Origin: Desulfotruncus arcticus DSM 17038
GTDB lineage: Bacteria; Bacillota; Desulfotomaculia; Desulfotomaculales; Desulfallaceae
Direction: 5' to 3'
Assembly (NCBI RefSeq): GCF_900113335.1
Contig: NZ_FOOX01000012.1
Location: 1 to 64,000 of the forward strand
Length of the DNA: 64,000 nt
In this document: positions 17,019 through 26,379 of the stretch, piece after piece
Numbering within the stretch: position 1 is the stretch's first letter
How the letters are laid out: every line of letters starts with the position of its first letter
Translations under genes and position numbers: made by a program
The notes under the pieces: model-generated
Told to the model about the DNA's origin: nothing
The model's input: the letters and a program-made list of their open reading frames with translations, nothing else
Databases searched by the model: none

Positions 17019-17293
17019 TGTTTAACGATACGTTAATAAAGGTATATTCAAGCTCTGATTCCACTACCTTTGTAAAATCAATCTATGCAGATATTCAGCC
17101 GTTTTCAAAAAGTATAACCTTTGAGGATGGATTTCAAATTGATGTAACCAGCAGAGTGTTTTGTGATGTAGATGATTCAATTACTAAGGATAGTTACCTG
17201 GAAATCGAAAATCTAAAGTACAAAGTCATGGAAATAAAAAAATGGGATGATTACTTGGAAGTTTATCTGTATAAATTGGTTAGGCAGGTGTAG
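17018..17293 (+). CDS. Phage head-closure/tail-adaptor protein
   Basis: A 91-residue beta-rich protein (MFNDTLIKVYSSSDSTTFVK ... LEIENLKYKVMEIKKWDDYL) of the size and strand pattern of head-closure proteins such as SPP1 gp16. It seals the filled head and gives the tail docking surface. The start is ATG 17018, overlapping the previous stop. No tail-completion or tape-measure gene follows. Confidence 0.6.
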   Translation: MFNDTLIKVYSSSDSTTFVKSIYADIQPFSKSITFEDGFQIDVTSRVFCDVDDSITKDSYLEIENLKYKVMEIKKWDDYLEVYLYKLVRQV

Positions 17294-17296
17294 CGG

Positions 17297-18442
17297 ATGC
17301 AGGATATAGATAGCATGATTGACTTTTTCCTTTTAGAAAAGGGAGAAAGCATATCGGTAAATGGAGTAGATCAGATTGCGCTCATAATCGATACAGTGGA
17401 TAAATTAACTTATTTCGATGACAAAATAATCCGGTGCAAGAATCAAATTTTTACCGGTGACATAGTGGAATACAATAATTTAAACTATTTAACCATCAGC
17501 CAAATTGATAAAGAAGAAAATTCATTTAGAGCCAGGATCAGAAAATGCAGCTATCAAATTGCCTTCAACTGGTCTGGTAATATCAAATGGTTTGATTGTA
17601 TTGAAGAAAGTAAGGTATTTGATGTTTCCACGGGAAATTACATATCTTTACCAACGGGTAATATTAACATCTTTCTGCAAAACAATTTAGATACCAGGGA
17701 CATAAGTTTAAGCCAGAGATTTTACATTACCAACCAGCCGTTCAAAATAACCGGCATTGATAAATCCCAGAGAGGCATTATCAAACTAAATTGCTCATTG
17801 GATTTAATATCAGCTGATGATGATGTTGAAAACGATATCGTAGACAGATGGAAATATGAGACAGTACATACATATACCTTAACAATTGATAACGGAGATA
17901 CTGCCAATGTGCTATTAAATGATGTTCTTCCGCTGAATGTAACTGTTACTGATAACGGTGCTACAGTTGAAAATCCGGTAATTATATTTACCTCCAGTGA
18001 TTCAAATATTGTAAGCGTAGATAATAGCGGTCAGGTGATGGGGATCTCACTGGGACAGGCAGTAATAACCGCAAAATTAAAATATCATGATACTATTTTG
18101 GATTCAATTACGGTGACAACCACTGAAAATATATCACACAGCTATTCGATAACTATAACTGGAAGTAGCACTGTTATAATTGGGTTTAGCCAATCCTATG
18201 TTGCTCATATATTTGACAACGGTGAAGAAATCTTTGATAAATCAGTAGTGTGGTCAATTAGAAACCAAGATGGAACTAGTACAGCATATGCAACGATTAC
18301 TGCAAGCACCGGCAATAGTGCAACGGTAAAAGCGGCAAGCAATAGTTCATATGTTAATAAATACGTTATTTTGAAGGCCGTTTTATCCGATGATGATTCG
18401 GTTTTCAATGAATATACAATCCAAATTAAATCATTGTTTTAA
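17297..18442 (+). CDS. Phage structural protein with bacterial Ig-like domains
   Basis: The 381-residue protein has two parts. Residues ~1-190 resemble a phage head- or tail-associated beta protein (NQIFTGDIVEYNNLNYLTIS). Residues ~195-381 hold two Ig-like modules; the first, with SSDSNIVSVDNSGQVMGISL and GQAVITAKL, is a classic Big_2 repeat. Ig-like modules decorate virions and bind surface glycans. The gene begins 3 bases after the head-closure gene and is the last structural gene before the terminator and recombinase. Confidence 0.65.
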   Translation: MQDIDSMIDFFLLEKGESISVNGVDQIALIIDTVDKLTYFDDKIIRCKNQIFTGDIVEYNNLNYLTISQIDKEENSFRARIRKCSYQIAFNWSGNIKWFDCIEESKVFDVSTGNYISLPTGNINIFLQNNLDTRDISLSQRFYITNQPFKITGIDKSQRGIIKLNCSLDLISADDDVENDIVDRWKYETVHTYTLTIDNGDTANVLLNDVLPLNVTVTDNGATVENPVIIFTSSDSNIVSVDNSGQVMGISLGQAVITAKLKYHDTILDSITVTTTENISHSYSITITGSSTVIIGFSQSYVAHIFDNGEEIFDKSVVWSIRNQDGTSTAYATITASTGNSATVKAASNSSYVNKYVILKAVLSDDDSVFNEYTIQIKSLF

Positions 18443-18450
18443 TAATTTGT

Positions 18451-18479
18451 GGAGTGGGTTTAAAAGCCCACTCTTTTTA
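18451..18479 (+). terminator. Intrinsic terminator ending the structural operon
   Basis: GAGTGGG and CCCACTC form a perfect 7-bp stem with an 8-base loop, followed by TTTTT. Confidence 0.8.
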
Positions 18480-18501
18480 TATTTGAAAGGAGAAAGTGCT
18501 T

Positions 18502-18654
18502 TTGTTAAATGAAAATCTAATCAACTATCAATTAAGTTTACATATACTGGATTCCTTGAGAAAAATGAATCTGATTACGGAGGAAGAGTTTATGGCTATT
18601 GATAAAGAAAATAAAAAATCCTTCAAAGCCCAGGAATATCAAGGATTAAGTTGA
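18502..18654 (+). CDS. Small SHOCT-like protein upstream of the recombinase
   Basis: A 50-residue protein that reads LRKMNLITEEEFMAIDKENK in the middle, the short helix-turn pattern of SHOCT-like domains. Such small proteins often precede large serine recombinases in Firmicutes elements. The start is TTG 18502 with GAAAGGAGAAAG upstream. It may assist recombination or bind nucleic acid, which is a guess. It is too short for common ORF cut-offs. Confidence 0.6.
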   Translation: MLNENLINYQLSLHILDSLRKMNLITEEEFMAIDKENKKSFKAQEYQGLS

Positions 18655-18713
18655 TTAATCCGGACACCAATTATATCATGTGACCACAAAAAGAATAGAA
18701 AAGGAGAATGCCT

Positions 18714-20314
18714 ATGGCGAAAAATATTAGAGTTTTACCGGCGTTAGCTCCGCAGGAAATTAACGGACTACCTGAAAATGTTAAGAAAAGGGCATGTGCT
18801 TATTGCCGTGTTAGTACTGACTCCAAGGAACAGGAGAGCAGTTACGAATCACAGGTTAATTATTATATTGCCTATATTAGAAACAATCCAGATTGGACTT
18901 TTGTTGATATTTATGCCGATGAGGGTATTTCAGGAACCAGCACCAAAAAGAGAGATGACTTTAACAGAATGATTAATGATTGTATGAAAGGGAAAATTGA
19001 CATCGTTATAACCAAATCAATCTCCAGGTTTGCGCGGAATACACTTGATTGTTTGAATAACGTAAGAAAGCTTAAAAACAAAGGAATTGCCGTATTCTTT
19101 GAGAAGGAAAATATCAACACCTTAGATACAACTGGAGAAGTCCTGCTTACTATTCTAAGCTCTTTAGCCCAGGATGAAAGCCGAAGCATTTCGGAAAATG
19201 TAAAGTGGGGGATTGCCAGGCAATTCCAGAGCGGTAGGGTATTAGTTAACACGACTAGGTTTCTTGGATACGACAAAGACGAAAATGGGGAACTAATTAT
19301 TAATGAAGAAGAAGCCAAAATTGTTAGGCGTATATTCATAGAGTACTTGGAAGGAAAAAGTTATAACGCAATCGCCAAAGGATTAATGGCAGATGGAAAA
19401 AGACGGTTATCGGCAATACAAAATGGTGGGACACAACAATAACGGGTATTTTAACAAACGAAAAATATTATGGCGATGCACTTCTTCAAAAAACCTATAC
19501 CATTGATTTCCTAACCCATAAAAGAGTTGAGAATAAAGGTTATGTTCAAAAAGTATTGATTGAAAAAAATCACGAGCCAATAATACCCAAAGAAGTTTTT
19601 GAAATGGTTCAGGATGAAAAAGAACGGCGAGCTTTGCTAAAAGGCAATTTGGTTGGCGATCGGCACAAATATACCAGCAAATATGCTTTTAGCGGAAAGA
19701 TATACTGCGGAAAGTGTGGCAATACCTTCAAGCGGCGAACGTGGAACAGCACAAGCAAATATAAAAAAATAGTGTGGCAATGCAAAACCTATATTGTAGA
19801 CGGCAAAGGAGCCTGTGATGCCAAGGCAGTAGGTGAACAAGTTTTAATGGATGCTTTCGTCAAGGTGTTTAATAGAATAAATGAAAACAAGGATGCCTTT
19901 ATTAAAACGCTAACTGATAATATAGAAAAGGTTTTGTCTGAGAGAAAGACTGACAAAGAAATAAATGCTCTTGACAGCCAAATAGAAAAAATTAAAAACG
20001 AGTTGAAGGGGCTAATTAAATTCCAAATTCAAAATAACCTCGATGAAGATGTTTATAAAGAGGAATACATAAGAATATCAAAGGAACTGGAGGAATTGCG
20101 AAGGCGAAAAGCTCAACTGGAAAAGGAAAATAGTCTGAAGGATGATTACCGAAAAAGGGTGGATGAGATTATACAGGTATTGGCCGGTAGGCAGGGTTTA
20201 CTGGAAGAATTCGATGATAAAATTTTTAATGCGTTGGTTGAGAAGATAGAAGTTCTCACGCCAACGCATTTTATTTTTGTGCTGAAGAGTGGGATGAGGG
20301 TGGAGGAAGTATAA
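18714..20314 (+). pseudogene. Large serine recombinase, split by a frameshift at an A-run
   Basis: Together the two frames give about 533 residues. The resolvase domain starts [20 protein letters not shown] with the catalytic Ser, and has [19 protein letters not shown] and [11 protein letters not shown]. The recombinase domain is split. The second half has the zinc ribbon (YCGKCGNTFKRR ... WQCKTY ... C), a coiled coil at LDSQIEKIKNELKGLIK and the family-typical end. At about 19392-19397 the sequence GGAAAAAG has five A where six would keep the frame: [18 protein letters not shown] is expected, but the frame ends at 19442. A sequencing error, inactivation or -1 slippage on A-AAA-A are all possible. 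ATG 18714 lies 7 bases after AAGGAG. Confidence 0.85.
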
Positions 20315-20351
20315 TAATTAATTGAAAAATATCCAAATTATTCTTAGAATA

Positions 20352-20392
20352 AGAGTAAAGCATTACAAACGATTGCTTTACTCTTTCTTTTT
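20352..20392 (+). terminator. Intrinsic terminator after the serine recombinase
   Basis: AGAGTAAAGCA and TGCTTTACTCT form a perfect 11-bp stem around an 11-base loop, followed by TTTCTTTTTC. The next ribosome site begins four bases later. Confidence 0.8.
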
Positions 20393-20406
20393 CTGGAGGT
20401 AAATTG

Positions 20407-21420
20407 ATGGCTAAGCATGGTGAAGGGTTAGGATATGAAATTGTTAAAGCTGTTAATAATGGAGAAATTAAAGAACCAATAACTTTTAAGAAAGTCAAAG
20501 ATTTTTGTAAAAGTAAGGGGCTAAATCCCTCTGAAAGCCATATGAGGGTTATTCTATCAAACTCAACAGAAAATACTCACAGTCCAACATATGCTAAATA
20601 TTTTGTTCGTGTTGCTAAGGGAGAATATGAAATCCATCCTGATTATAGAAAAAAAGCCAAATATTATTGGCTTAATATTGATACTGAAGGTTATGAATGG
20701 TCATTTTCAGATTTGAAGGTAGGAAGGAGAGAGACCTATTCAAGCCTAAATGAAGATGGAGGCAAAAGGAAAAATGAGAGTTGTTTTCAAAGCATTAACA
20801 TTGGGGATAAAGTTGTAGCCTATGAAACAGGAAAAACGAAAGCAATCACAACAATCTGTATAGTGGTTGATAAATATGAGAATGATGATGGCGAAGTATT
20901 TGTTGAGTTTGAAAAACTTAGGGATTTTGATAAATTTTTAACGCTAAATGAAATGAAAGACAATAATAGCCTTAGTGATTGTGATGTTATCGGATTTCAC
21001 AGAGGGACATTATTTGAGTTAAAAGAAAAGCACTATATCGAAATTGTTAAGATGCTCGAAAATATAAACAGTCTCATAGATTACTATGAGGTTCTCGAAA
21101 GAGAAGTTCAAAAATCAAGAGTGTTAACTAGTGTGGAGAGAAAAAAACGGCTAAATAATAGAGAGAGTAATATTCCAGAAAAAGCTGAAAGGAAAAGTAC
21201 TTGCTTTATAAGGAATCCTGATGTAATTGCAGAGGTTCTTGAAAGAGCTGATGGAATATGTGAGGAATGCGGTAAAGCGGCACCATTCCTAAGGGCTGCA
21301 GATAAAACGCCTTACCTTGAGGTTCATCATAAAGTGCGATTAGCTGATGGTGGAGAGGATACTGTTGATAATGCGCTCGCTGTTTGTCCAAACTGCCATA
21401 GGAGACTTCATTTTGGATGA
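20407..21420 (+). CDS. EVE-HNH endonuclease, candidate modified-DNA restriction enzyme
   Basis: The 337-residue protein has three parts. Residues ~1-85 are a helical N-terminal domain. Residues ~95-215 look like an EVE/PUA-like domain (YYWLNIDTEGYEWSFSDLKV, then INIGDKVVAYETGKTKAI). The C-terminal HNH nuclease has CEECGKAAPF, YLEVHHKVRLADGGEDTVDN and ALAVCPNCHRRLH with the two CxxC zinc pairs and catalytic HH. EVE-HNH fusions restrict DNA with modified bases (established for the architecture). ATG 20407 lies 6 bases after GGAGG. It is the first gene after the recombinase and likely a defence cargo. Confidence 0.82.
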   Translation: MAKHGEGLGYEIVKAVNNGEIKEPITFKKVKDFCKSKGLNPSESHMRVILSNSTENTHSPTYAKYFVRVAKGEYEIHPDYRKKAKYYWLNIDTEGYEWSFSDLKVGRRETYSSLNEDGGKRKNESCFQSINIGDKVVAYETGKTKAITTICIVVDKYENDDGEVFVEFEKLRDFDKFLTLNEMKDNNSLSDCDVIGFHRGTLFELKEKHYIEIVKMLENINSLIDYYEVLEREVQKSRVLTSVERKKRLNNRESNIPEKAERKSTCFIRNPDVIAEVLERADGICEECGKAAPFLRAADKTPYLEVHHKVRLADGGEDTVDNALAVCPNCHRRLHFG

Positions 21421-21591
21421 CGAAAATAAAAAATTTCAATTAATGTGTTGGTTGTAGAGAGGAAATTATTTCCAACGCATTTGCTTTTTTAAATGTAATG
21501 AATGTCAATAGCCAAATAAATTAGTCTAGGGAATTTTAGAGGAAAAAAGAGGAAAGTGTAGAAAAATAATTCAAGGTTGGGAGGTGTACGA

Positions 21592-23517
21592 ATGGAAAAT
21601 CTCATGCTTGCAGCTACATTTGAAGAAGATTATTTATGTAGAACATATTCCAAAGTGACTAGTAGCCCGGATATCGCGTTGACTGAATTGATTGCAAATT
21701 CATGGGATAGCGGTTCATTAACTGTCAAAATTACTATGCCTACAGAAGATGGCGAATACATAACTATAGAAGATGATGGTACTGGAATGACTTATCAGCA
21801 GTTTCTAAAGAGATGGATGAAACTTGCTTACAATAGATTAAAACACCAAGGTGTTGAAGTTGAGTTCCCTAAGGATGTTAAAGTAACTAAAAGACGTGCC
21901 TACGGCAGAAATGGCATAGGAAGGCATGGTTTATTGTGCTTTAACAATACATATGTTGTTGAAACTTGGCGTGATGGCACTTGTAATAAGTTTAGTATTT
22001 CAGTTGCAGCCAATGAACAACCATTCATAATATTAAAGCATGAATCATTTGAAAAAGATGGACATGGTACAAAATTATCAGTGCGTGCAAATAAAAACCT
22101 TCCAAAAGCAGAAGATATGTTGGATATTCTCTCAGCGAGATTTTTGTATGATCCACAGTTCAATGTATATATCAACGAAAAAAAACTTGATTTATCAGAA
22201 TATAAAAATACGACAAAAGAAATTATTAACATAAATAACAAAATAGAGCTTAAGATCACTGTTGTAGAATCTATTAAAACTGCTCGAAACACAATGCAAC
22301 ACGGTGTTGCCTTTTGGGTTGGGGGTAGGCTTGTTGGAGAACCCTCCTGGGCCTATGGAAAATTTGTTTTTGCAGATGGCCGAAGAAAAATTGCAAAGAA
22401 ATATACTTTAATTGTTGAATCTGATGATTTATTTGATGAAATCCTTCCTGATTGGACAGGTTTTAAAAATTCTTATTTGATGGATGAAGTTTATGAACAC
22501 TTAAATACATATATAAAACACTTATTCCACAGAGTCTACTCGGAAGAAATAGAAGAAGTCCAGATGGCAGTCTTAAAAGATAACTTGGAGGATCTCGAGT
22601 TGATTTCAACTAGTCCTATTGCACAGCATGAAGTTTCAAATTTTGTTAAAGAAATTACTAAAAGAAAGCCAGATATAGCACAAGAGGTGCTTAATGTGGC
22701 AGTATCTGCGATGTTAAATATTGAGAAAAGTCGTTCAGGTGTTGCATTACTAAGAAAACTCTCAACAATGTCCATAGAAGAAATTTCAGCACTAAATACA
22801 ATGCTAGATGAATGGTCGGTAAGTGACATACTAGCAGTTTTAAGTGAAATTGATACACGTATAACTACCATAGAGGCTATATCAAGGTTATGTGGTGATA
22901 AAAGCGTTGATGAACTTAAGACGTTGCATCCAATAATACTTCAGTCAAGGTGGCTTTTTGGCGTAGAATTTGACTCAATAAATTTTGTATCCAACACATC
23001 GTTAAAAAAGGCTGTTGAGGAACTATTCGGAGAGAAAGTTGTAAAAAATGAATTTATAAACGCAAGGAAAAGACCAGATATTATCGTTCTCCCCCAATCT
23101 ACGATGTCAGCAGTATGCACTGAGGATTATGATGAGGATTCTGGATTAAACGTTATTGACAAAATTTTAATTATTGAATTAAAGAGGGGCGGTTTTAAAC
23201 TTGGGCGAGATGAGGTAACGCAGGCGCAATATTATGTTCAGGATTTGATTAACTGTAGTTTTGTAGCAAAGAGTACAATTGTTCGAGCCTATGTTGTTGG
23301 TGAAACTATTGAACCTAAAACTGAGAGAGTTGTTAAATTAGGAGAAAATGAACGGGGAAGAGTTGATGTTTGTACTTTTGCCCAACTAATTGATACTTCA
23401 CAGAGGCGGTTATTTAACCTAAGAAATGTATTATGTGAACATTATGGAAAAATAGATAGTGATAACATTGTGGCCAAGGTTCTTAAAGGGCCAAAGCAAT
23501 TCACATTAAAGATATAA
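21592..23517 (+). CDS. GHKL-ATPase (MORC-like) fused to a PD-(D/E)XK-like nuclease
   Basis: The 641-residue protein starts with a GHKL ATPase: the N-box is in ALTELIANSWDSGS, the D-x-G-x-G motif is ITIEDDGTGMTYQQF near residue 60, and GRNGIGRHGLLCF is the G2-like lid. A helical middle (residues ~320-470) resembles a scaffold. The C-terminus has RKRPDIIVLP, then ILIIELKRGGFKLG and QAQYYVQDLI, i.e. the D...E-x-K...Q pattern of PD-(D/E)XK nucleases of Shedu/Mrr type. It is probably an ATP-gated DNA nuclease for defence (inference). ATG 21592 lies 7 bases after GGGAGGTG. An unannotated 170-base gap separates it from EVE-HNH, so they may be separate transcripts. Confidence 0.72.
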   Translation: MENLMLAATFEEDYLCRTYSKVTSSPDIALTELIANSWDSGSLTVKITMPTEDGEYITIEDDGTGMTYQQFLKRWMKLAYNRLKHQGVEVEFPKDVKVTKRRAYGRNGIGRHGLLCFNNTYVVETWRDGTCNKFSISVAANEQPFIILKHESFEKDGHGTKLSVRANKNLPKAEDMLDILSARFLYDPQFNVYINEKKLDLSEYKNTTKEIININNKIELKITVVESIKTARNTMQHGVAFWVGGRLVGEPSWAYGKFVFADGRRKIAKKYTLIVESDDLFDEILPDWTGFKNSYLMDEVYEHLNTYIKHLFHRVYSEEIEEVQMAVLKDNLEDLELISTSPIAQHEVSNFVKEITKRKPDIAQEVLNVAVSAMLNIEKSRSGVALLRKLSTMSIEEISALNTMLDEWSVSDILAVLSEIDTRITTIEAISRLCGDKSVDELKTLHPIILQSRWLFGVEFDSINFVSNTSLKKAVEELFGEKVVKNEFINARKRPDIIVLPQSTMSAVCTEDYDEDSGLNVIDKILIIELKRGGFKLGRDEVTQAQYYVQDLINCSFVAKSTIVRAYVVGETIEPKTERVVKLGENERGRVDVCTFAQLIDTSQRRLFNLRNVLCEHYGKIDSDNIVAKVLKGPKQFTLKI

Positions 23518-23862
23518 TTAATTATCAATTTAAATAAGAATTGTCAATCGATTAAGCAAAAGGAGTAAACTGGTAAAAGTTAAAAAATGGAGCTGTTGAC
23601 TAATATATTCCTTTTACTGTCTCCACACATGTAGAAGCGATAATTCTGATGACGTATTGTGGTTCGAAGGAGAAAAAGTAGACTTTGACCACAAGATGTT
23701 GTGGTTTGAGTGCGATTTTGGGGCGAAAAATGGACAAAAAACGGGCTGAAAAAGTGCAATTTTCAGCCCGTTTTTTTGAGGTATTTTATAGATGACATTC
23801 GATATTATTAAGGATGATAGGATGAAAATGAAACCTATAGAACCGCAAGAGATGCATTCCCA
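23518..23862. other. Gene-free stretch with terminator at the element's probable right side
   Basis: No gene is seen. The main structure is a strong intrinsic terminator at 23741-23777. The stretch marks the change from AT-rich + strand element genes to minus-strand genes of different character, so an attachment site could lie here or between 20315 and 20400 next to the recombinase. I could not identify an att core without the left end. Confidence 0.4.
23741..23777 (+). terminator. Strong intrinsic terminator after the GHKL-nuclease gene
   Basis: ACGGGCTGAAAA and TTTTCAGCCCGT form a 12-bp perfect stem around a short loop, followed by TTTTTT. It also carries A-tracts on the left side, so it may work in both directions. 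Confidence 0.85.
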
Positions 23863-24378
23863 TTAGTTGCTTGGACTCCCAATCCTAGCCACTGCGGACA
23901 TACCCCCGCCAGTTCGCCACGTAATGCGTGATTTCAATTCTTTAAATCTCCATCCGTCGACAGTGCGCACTGCAACCGCTTCAAAAATACCTCCGGCAAC
24001 GAAATGCGTTTGCAGTGATCTCGGGTCGCTCTCCTCTTCGGACCATAGGTGCATCGCAATCATATTGGCCCGAAGTCGTGCGGTGTCACCTTCAAGATCG
24101 ATAATATGGTCGGAAGTGACATGCTGCATTGCACGGAAGCGGCTAAAGGTTTTGGCTTCAGAGGCAATGGCTTCCGGGCCGACGGCAGCCGAACCATTGG
24201 GACGTACGTAACACCCGTCCGGTGTGAATGTCGCTTCCACTGCCGCAATATTGAAGCATTTGTCATCGACAAAACTGCAATAACGGCTCAGTAGCTCACT
24301 GATCTGCGCGCGATCAGTAAGTTTAGTTAACTCTGTGGTCATGTCTTGCTCCTGTTGTTGAACTGCTTTTTCATTCAT
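23863..24378 (-). CDS. SnoaL-like (NTF2 fold) protein
   Basis: The 171-residue protein has the SnoaL_4-type pattern: DRAQISELLSRYCSFVDDKC near the start, then FTPDGCYVRPNGS, QHVTSDHIIDLEGDTARLRA and the closing GWRFKELKSRITWRTGGG. NTF2-fold proteins of this kind are small cone-barrel enzymes or binding proteins, such as polyketide cyclase-like or dehydratase-like; the substrate is unknown. GAGGAGAATTACA precedes the ATG. It sits downstream of the truncated MerR gene and may have been its target. Confidence 0.75.
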   Translation of the reverse strand: MNEKAVQQQEQDMTTELTKLTDRAQISELLSRYCSFVDDKCFNIAAVEATFTPDGCYVRPNGSAAVGPEAIASEAKTFSRFRAMQHVTSDHIIDLEGDTARLRANMIAMHLWSEEESDPRSLQTHFVAGGIFEAVAVRTVDGWRFKELKSRITWRTGGGMSAVARIGSPSN

Positions 24379-24461
24379 TGTAATTCTCCTCGTTAATATT
24401 TCTTATATCTTGCATAAACGTACTGATTGGGTTTATAAGTTGATATCGTTTGCTTATCACG

Positions 24462-24986
24462 CTATTTTAAGATCCTTTTCTGTAAAGCCTGTTTTTGTGT
24501 CTCATCAACGAGCGGCAGCATCTTTCTCATCTTTGCCTTCTTTTCTTCCGTAAGGCTACTGAGGAAAGCTCTCATTTTTTCGATCCGCTCTGGTGTTAAA
24601 TAATTATTTTCATTCATTCGGATCAACTCCATTATTTTTAATAATTGGTCTGCACTTATATTTTGATTAAATGACAGCAGCGTTTTAAGCTGCTCAAGCT
24701 CATCGCGCAGTTTTTCCTTTAACTTTATCTGTTCATTTATGATTTCGAGTTGAGCTTGAACGACGGGCAACGGATCATAATCAGGATTTTCAATTAAGTG
24801 ATGAATTTCCTCTAAGGAAAGTCCCAGTTGTTTTAGAGACAATATTTGCTGAAGCTTTGATACATCAGCCTTTGTGTATAGCCTATGACCAGCTTCACTA
24901 AATTCAGAGGGCACTAATAAACCTATTTGGTGGTAAGATGCTGTCAAGTAGGGACTAAGAATTAATGCCATTCGCAGATAATCCAA
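24462..24986 (-). CDS. MerR-family regulator with damaged N-terminus
   Basis: From residue ~18 on it is a standard MerR protein: YHQIGLLVPSEFSEAGHRLY, LQQILSLKQLGLSLEEIHHL, a coiled coil at NEQIKLKEKLRDELEQLKTL, and a TipAS-like tail. The first ~17 residues (MDYLRMALILSPYLTAS) do not fit the first half of the winged helix-turn-helix, which normally reads like IGELAKLTGVSVRTLHHYD. The gene is therefore probably 5'-truncated or rearranged and may not bind DNA. Just upstream, GGTTGCGG...CCGCAACC forms an inverted repeat at about 25014-25062. Confidence 0.7.
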   Translation of the reverse strand: MDYLRMALILSPYLTASYHQIGLLVPSEFSEAGHRLYTKADVSKLQQILSLKQLGLSLEEIHHLIENPDYDPLPVVQAQLEIINEQIKLKEKLRDELEQLKTLLSFNQNISADQLLKIMELIRMNENNYLTPERIEKMRAFLSSLTEEKKAKMRKMLPLVDETQKQALQKRILK

Positions 24987-25184
24987 CTAATCATGCGGCT
25001 ATATGGTTGCGGAGACAACACTACAGTCTGCTTATTTTCTTCATCAGCACATAGCCGCAACCTTTTGCTTACCTGCTTAATCTGTTTTGACTGGCTTGGA
25101 AGTCATTATCTGTGAAGGAGCGGTGTCAGGACGTTATCATATGTAGTAAAGCACCTACCGCATTGGGCAGGTGCTTTTTATTGA

Positions 25185-26153
25185 TTATGACTTCCGCACT
25201 GGCCTGATATACTTCCAAAACCGCTCCGGATTAAATGAAAAGTAAATTATTCTACCGGGGGAAGTATCAAAGCAGTAACCGGTGCCTGCAAAATCAAAAG
25301 TTGCCATTGTCTTTTCCATCTTTTCCTCCACACTACGATTTTCCTGCTCATAATCGAATGGCCCATGTTCAAAAACAATATACTCGGCTTCGGGAACATC
25401 AATCATAAGCATTTGTGGTGGTACTTCGCCTTTATAATCAAAAGGAAGACGTACACCATAACACTCTGTACGTGGAATACCCCAATCGCAGAGTCTGCCG
25501 TCCGGGTCATTAATGTACGCCATAATCTGACCGCTGCCGCTGTTAGATTCGCTCCCACCATCGTCATCCAATTTGCCCTTGATACTATCGAGTAAGCCGC
25601 AAATTGTTTCGCAGTCCTGTCCCGGAATAAGGCTTTGCTTTTGCCAAAAATCCCAATACCCATTACTCTCATAGTTTTTAATGTGCAAAAATTTGTGTGC
25701 GGGAATGGTTACAAAATAAATTTTAACATCATCTGTAGATTTCATCATACCAATCTCTCCAAATCCGAAAAAGTAGCGGTCGAAAGGGTTTATTTTTGTA
25801 CGAAGAGCGACAGGCATAGGCTTTTTTCGGTATTCACTTGGAGTTACACCATATGTTCCCTTGAAAGCTCTGGTAAAAGCTTCATGTGATGAAAAACCAT
25901 AATCAAAAGCAATATCCAAAATGCTTTTTTCACTATCCCGAACCTCTTTTAGTGCAAAGGCTAATTTTCTATGCCGCAGATAATCCCTAAATTGCATACC
26001 CGATATTTCCTTAAATTTTCTCGTAGTATGAAATTCGGAATAACCTAACTTGCGAGAAAGAAATCGTAGCGTTATTGCTTCACCGTTACGATTTTTAATA
26101 CACTCGTCAATTTCATCAACGATTATTTGGATTTGCTTGTGCCACTCGTACAT
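25185..26153 (-). CDS. AraC-family regulator with GyrI-like effector domain
   Basis: A 322-residue regulator. The N-terminal AraC DNA-binding domain has two helix-turn-helix units (LRFLSRKLGYSEFHTTRKFK and ILDIAFDYGFSSHEAFTRAF, then KGTYGVTPSEYRK). The C-terminal ~190 residues are a GyrI-like/integron-associated effector-binding domain (KIYFVTIPAHKFLHIKNYES ... EAEYIVFEHGPFDYE). It likely responds to a small amphipathic molecule. ATG 26153 is preferred, since GAGGTG lies 9 bases before it; GTG 26165 lies in that ribosome site. Confidence 0.85.
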   Translation of the reverse strand: MYEWHKQIQIIVDEIDECIKNRNGEAITLRFLSRKLGYSEFHTTRKFKEISGMQFRDYLRHRKLAFALKEVRDSEKSILDIAFDYGFSSHEAFTRAFKGTYGVTPSEYRKKPMPVALRTKINPFDRYFFGFGEIGMMKSTDDVKIYFVTIPAHKFLHIKNYESNGYWDFWQKQSLIPGQDCETICGLLDSIKGKLDDDGGSESNSGSGQIMAYINDPDGRLCDWGIPRTECYGVRLPFDYKGEVPPQMLMIDVPEAEYIVFEHGPFDYEQENRSVEEKMEKTMATFDFAGTGYCFDTSPGRIIYFSFNPERFWKYIRPVRKS

Positions 26154-26379
26154 TCGTCTGTTCACCTCGTTTCAACCACTCTATAGTCATTATAGAGTAA
26201 TGGAAATTGCATTGCTTGATTTTACTTGCGGAAAAGAGAGGATATATTTTATTCCTTAACTCGCCTAATATAAATTTTCAACGCTTACATAACATCAAAC
26301 ACTAAGCGCAGATAAGGAAACTACTCTGCCTTGGATAATATCAACGTTATCATTCAATGACAATTCAAACGTTTTGGTC
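26154..26379. other. Gene-free stretch upstream of the AraC gene
   Basis: Nothing coding was recognised here. It should contain the promoter of the AraC-family gene on the minus strand (a CTATAATGACTATAGAG near-palindrome lies at about 26181-26199). Confidence 0.3.
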
